Assembly: GCA_021186555.1 (NCBI GenBank) | Contig: JAJKFL010000008.1 | Span: 18,903,936 to 18,967,935 of the forward strand | DNA from: Reticulitermes speratus | Taxonomy: Eukaryota; Arthropoda; Insecta; Blattodea; Rhinotermitidae | Reading direction: 5' to 3' | DNA length: 64,000 nucleotides | Shown here: piece after piece, positions 59,025 through 64,000 of the stretch | Position numbering within the stretch: position 1 is the first letter of the stretch | Layout of the letters: every line of letters starts with the position of its first letter | The notes under the pieces: model-generated | What the model was told of the DNA's origin: nothing | Database searches by the model: none | The model's input: only the letters and a program-made list of their open reading frames with translations | Program-made: the position numbers and the translations under genes

Positions 59025-60519
59025 GTGAGTAAAACCACAACAATTGCCTTTTTCTCTTGTCAGTTGAATTGGTGGCTTCTTTTTTAATTTTCTGTAAGTT
59101 TTAATTATGTTATGTAGCTCAATATGAATAGCAACTGTGACGTTGCCTTCATTGTTTAGGTCATATTTTAATTTTTATTGATTTTTCTGATTTTTGTATG
59201 CCAGTTTTTCTATGCGCAGGGGGATGATAGACTGTATAGTTATCTTGATTTAAGGCATTTAATGTAATAATGGACATGATAATGATGTATTAGGTGTGAG
59301 GGCATCACAGTAGTGAATATTAAAACTGCAGTTTCTTAGGTGTGACACTGCGTAGGTTTCAGAGGAACCTGCTGCTTCAATCTTCTACTCTGAAGACAGA
59401 CGCAGCAGGTCCCTTCATGACAATCATCTACCCAAGTACAAAGTATCATCTCAGAAGACAACCATTTTAATGGTAATGTTAGTGAGCTTTGGTATACACA
59501 GAAGGACTGTAAATACTGTTAATGATTTAGGACCTTATGAACAGTGATTTAACAATTTATGTGTAGTTCATAATTTGATTTGCACAGATTCTGGTAGTGG
59601 AGTCTACAGAAATGTTTATATGGTGAAATCCCGATTTCATGTGTTTGTTTTCATTAAGATCCCATATTTAGTGAATAATTTTGTTATGATTCCAGCTGAA
59701 ACCATTATAGAAGATATATTATTTCCCATATAGTGAATTTTAATTTAGTAAATAAGTTGCACTTATACACTTACATTGCAGAAGCCTCAGATTAGTGTGA
59801 TTGCTGTTGAAACAATAATCCACCATCATATTTTCTCACTGTCAGGCATGTTTACCACTCAGTGTATTCTGCAAATGATGTCGCACATTAAATACACATC
59901 AAAGCAGTGCTGTTTGTAGCATTGCAGTTGCTTTGATTCTTGACTCTGATCTTTTAATGTTTGTTGCGTATGTTATTATTTGAAGAACTAATTTGACATG
60001 CTTATGTAACTGTATTTATTTATTTTTGTGTAAGCAGTTTAACTGCTTATTTAAGGGACTTATTTTATCATAATTTTATACAGTAAGTCGTATAAGAAGC
60101 TGAACAGTTTCTTGATGCCATTTTACATAACTCAGATTACTTAAACAGGGATTTCTCTGTAATTGAATCCTCTTAGCATTACACTAAATTTCTTGAGAGG
60201 GACTTCTTTAACTGACCTGTTTATGTACGTGAACCTATTCAGAGCTCCAAAATTAAGTTTGTGGTAGAGAAGTGAGTGTTAACACCAAATAGATACAGAA
60301 ACTCATACTTCCAGACTCTTGACAGATTTAAACGCCACTGAGTGGATCATTTTGTTTGTTAATGACCTCAGTTACCAGTCCTGTCTAGCAAAAGTTCATT
60401 GGCATGTTACATAAACAGTTAACTGTAAATGGTATAATATAGTCACTTCATAAAAACTCTTATGTTACCCTTCCCCCGTTCTTGATAACACAGAAGGTGA
60501 TGCAGCATTGGAGGCCTGT

Positions 60520-60760
60520 CAGGGTCAGGTTAAGGCTATCACAATCTATGCAGCTGCATGGGACCCCACTGTTCTAGGGTCCCCAAAAAGGCTGTTTGTA
60601 TTTCAGACTTTGTATAAAGTATATTTTGTATTTAAATTTTACATAGTGAATGTAAAATAAAGTTGTCAGTTCAAGTCTGTGTGTAGGTATGGCCCCCACA
60701 TTTTTACACTGGGACCCAAAATATCTTATCAGGCTCTGAGACCTACATTAGACTTTAGTA
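60520..60760 (+). repeat. Possible old interspersed repeat
   Basis: GGGTCAGGTTAAGGC, CAGCTGCATGGGACCCCACT and GGGACCCAAAATATCTTATC have the look of an interspersed repeat family related in layout to 8700-8955. No second copy close enough in the window to prove it. Confidence 0.3.
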
Positions 60761-63700
60761 TAGTCTGTATTCAGTATTGCAGCACCAGGCACAGGAAATG
60801 TGATGTTTTGTATTTTGTTTATCTGTCTGGATTTGTAATAACATTTTTTCAAAATTTTTGAGACTGTTTCATTTCTGGAGACTAGATGTGGGAGCAGAGT
60901 CAGTATCCAAAATGTTTGGAGTTTTGTTTTGTATTGAGAGAAGGCAAACTGTCATTGTCCAATGTGGATGATATCAGATTATACGAGACTAAAGGCCTAT
61001 CTCTACCTTGGGTAGTTCATTCAATTTCATAAGCAGAATATTAAAAATAAAAGTTACGATTTGAATTTGAAACAGCTTGGTTTATTTTAAGATTGAACTT
61101 ACAAGTTGTGAGGGTTTATAAAATATACAGACAGAAGAAATATTTCTTTCAGCTTGTAATGAGAAATGTTTCATTCACTAAGCTTTGAGTTTCTTTTTGA
61201 TCTGTTGGTATACAAAAAAATAAAGTTTGTTGTAGTATTATTAGAAAGACACAGAGAACTTACCCATGAATCAACAAAATATGTTTATGTGAACACTTAC
61301 CACATACTGACAGCTCTGCCAAATGTATGCAATTAGTTGATGCTTTTGTAAGTTGATGTGTTGTAGTGATAAAAGGTACAGGTTTTCCTAGTCTTAGTCT
61401 AGGTTTTTGTGTTTCTCCTTGTCTCATTGGCTTATCTTTCAGTGGGTGTGACCTATGTGTTTTCTTTCATTTGCTGAGGTTATGGTGTTTGCAAGGATTG
61501 GGATGAAACACGTTCTGTGAATCACATAGGGCCCAAGTTATTTACACTTTCTTTCTGACATATGTGGTGGCCTTACAAGAAACAGTTCTCCTTCTTTATG
61601 TGTTTAGTTTCTTGTTCAGATTTCTAGAAGGTGACTATATATCTGCAGTCTGAAATGATGCAAGAAGCTCAGGATTTTGTAGTGTATGGACTCAGTGTGC
61701 ACGTGACTGGGAAGTTGTTCACAGCAACAACATTAATAAGGATGAGGAAAGGAATAAGAATATCTTCTTTTTTACCAAGAAGATAGCTCCAGAATTTAAT
61801 GACTTTTGTGTATTGGTTAATTTTGCCTTCAGAAATTCAATCTGCTAGTAATTTATTAGCCTTTGTCATCCAGAATAAACGATTTTAAATCCCCTTTTAC
61901 TACAAGGCTGGCAAACAGATTTTAAACTGGGGGAAATTATATTAGTATTAAAAAACTGCAACACTTGGCAAGCCAATCCATGCAGATGTGTTGTTACAAC
62001 TGTGCAATGCATGGCCAAAAAGTTTAACGAACAACTTGCATGTAAACATATCTTTCTTTTCCTATTCAAAATGAACCTTATTAGAATGAGTTAACGTGTG
62101 TCTGTGATCATAACGTTCGCCGTCCTAGGAAAGTTGAGCTAGAGGAATTTAAATGGTATTCAAATATGAAAGTGGCAGAAGTTGTGATTGTTTTGTAATA
62201 GCAACTACTGAAAATGGGGGACATCTGCAATTTACCAAAACAACAAAGAATATATAAGCAGGAAATATGGTCACTCTGTATATTTCTGTGTTTATTAATG
62301 TTTGTGAAATTGTATAACAATGCTCTTTTTATTTTGTCTTGTAGCCTTGCCACACAAGAACTATACCTCACTGTTGTGGCCCTTCTTCTTATTTTTGTTG
62401 TTAGTTTTATGCCAGCTGCCTGGATCCTGCTCCTGAATGTTTGTCATAGTGTCTAAAATGCTATCTTTCTTTTCCTAATAAGGATCTCAAGGAAAAGAAG
62501 GGAAAAAACTTATGAATGTAGGCTTCCACTGAGTCATATAACTCACCTCCACTTACTTCTTTCCTTCAGTTCTTATGTATTCAATAGATTGTGTGCACAC
62601 TGGAAGCTGGTCTTAACAATTCTCAGCTGAAGTGGAGGGTGGGATTTTGTTGCTAAAATAATTTGAGGCTAGTTGTGCAAAGGTGTGCATTGGGGTTTGC
62701 TGCTCTGGGAATGTGCTAGCCATGTGTCGATTTGGATGACATTTTTATTGGAAGAGTTTAGCCATAGTCACTCTTCTACATGACATTTGCTGTTGTCCTT
62801 TCTTGCAAGTTTTTATTTTAGATATCAAGAATTTGTCAATATGAACATGTCTGATGAAGAAACATTAATATCTTTAGTAAGAAATTCCAGACTACTCATT
62901 GACAAGACAAATATTGTAATGATTCACCTGTGAGAAACAGCCAGTGGAAAGAAACAGAATAAATGGTTGGATCTTGTTCATGAAAAGTTACCAACAGGAC
63001 TACATAATTCTTTTCTTAGAATTCATTATGTCAGTTTTGCACATTGTATTTGTTTTATTCCATATCCTTATATTCTGAGTCCTGAGGACCAGGCCCCAGA
63101 TTTTGCATTCCACGATCCTACTGACAAAATAAGTGGAAAACTTGCCCCTGACTTTGTTGCCTTGTGGTTACGTTCCTCTAGTATGTGACAACGGTTATAT
63201 TTAGGTTCTTTAGCTGCAAACAGAATCATGTCAGTTCCTTAAAAAGTTATTCAGACTGCATGAATCCAGTGTGGACTTATAAATATAATCTGAGATTTTC
63301 TGAATTCTCTGTTGATACCTTTGACATTTATATGTGTATCAGAGCAGGTCTGAGACAGAAATTGCTGGTGCTGAATCATTTAATGGTTCAGGAAATAAGG
63401 TTGATGTTCCCAAAACTACTTTGCCATCAGTAGTGACTTCAGGCAGATGAACTTGTCAAGGAAAATAAAGTAAAAAATTGAAGATAGTGTAGCAGTTGTA
63501 TTGGGATAATATCTGAACTAAAAGGGCAACAGAAAATTATTAGTATCTTAGATCCTAAAAGGACCCTAAAAGGATTTGCTCACAGTATTTCTGCTAGAAA
63601 ATCGCCTGCTCTTTTGTCTAATTTAGTCATGTCAGCATTTTTACGGTATGTACAGTTAGTATTTTTTGTCTTTCATTTTGACTTGTTCTTGAATTTTGAG

Positions 63701-63910
63701 GACATCCTTAATTGCCGCATCACCAATACTCATGCCAGCAACTGACTTAATCTGTATTCTCACTTGTAATTATAATCTACACAACTTTGTTCAATTTTGT
63801 TTTATTTTATTTTACTTCATTTTATTTTATTCCTAGAAAATGATACAGATAGGTAAGGAAATTTTATATTATTCATACCGTACATTGTCATCAATCAAAC
63901 ATAAAATACT

Positions 63911-64000
63911 CAACCAACAAATGCACTCTTATCATTATTATTTTTTTAGGTATTGTATATTATAATCCCTGTAAACCAGTCCAACATGTTTCGATCCCTT
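63911..64000 (-). repeat. Hammerhead-type repeat cut by the window edge
   Basis: Begins CAACCAACAAATGCACTC, the same end motif as the palindromes at 52509 and 40105, and ends with minus-strand GGGATCGAAACATGTTGG, the 3' part of the hammerhead-like core. The 5' core should lie just beyond 64000. Confidence 0.5.

Larger units (their letters stand above)
59025..64000 (+). other. Last visible KIF21 intron (about 5 kb), no exon recognised
   Basis: I read all frames for WD40-like exons (GH...WD spacing) and found none. The stretch is CpG-poor and AT-rich. It holds a possible old repeat at 60520-60760 and a truncated hammerhead-type repeat at the right edge. An open frame at 62967-63188 has no family resemblance or splice logic. 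Confidence 0.6.

Noticed and set aside
62967-63188. Possible WD40 exon of KIF21
   Set aside because: The frame lacks GH-WD spacing and good splice borders in the required phase 2.

Overview
The window reads as nuclear DNA from an arthropod, most likely a hemimetabolous insect such as a cockroach or termite. The organism is an inference. It rests on one gene with many exons and long introns, insect-type transposons (mariner with D34D motif, pogo/Tigger, non-LTR fragments, several tRNA-derived SINE families), and a sharp drop of CpG inside the gene. No bacterial, plasmid or CRISPR signal is present.

The only host gene I can support is a kinesin-4 family motor orthologous to vertebrate KIF21A/KIF21B (Drosophila Klp31E). 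Nineteen plus-strand exons lie between 37242 and 59024, each with GT/AG borders and compatible phases. They encode nearly the whole motor domain (P-loop, switch I, switch II), the neck, the long coiled-coil stalk with its acidic stretch, and the Ser/Pro-rich linker. The exon with the start codon is not found upstream, and the C-terminal WD40 exons must lie beyond base 64000. One exon (44117-44307) has a one-base homopolymer excess that breaks the frame; a cryptic donor in the same exon would bypass it.

1-36.7 kb is CpG-rich and holds no recognisable host gene. It is a mosaic of repeats: a tRNA-Leu/Ser-like SINE family (A), a tRNA-Lys-like SINE family (B, at least eight copies), one copy of a third SINE type, non-LTR retrotransposon 3' ends, a snap-back mariner inserted in one of them, a non-LTR copy with a 13-bp target duplication, several terminal-inverted-repeat elements, and simple repeats. 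From about 36.7 kb to the right end CpG becomes scarce in introns and repeats, as expected for gene-body methylation in the germ line. A SINE A copy in intron 18 has lost the CpGs that its sister copy at 10.2 kb keeps.

The most unusual theme is a set of dispersed, often palindromic elements that carry a hammerhead-ribozyme-like core (CTGANGA, a short stem-loop, then GAAAC and GTA). Some lie in kinesin introns. Hammerheads are known from Penelope-like retroelements; the head-to-head fold-back arrangement, and loss of the catalytic G where it lies in a CpG, are worth testing.
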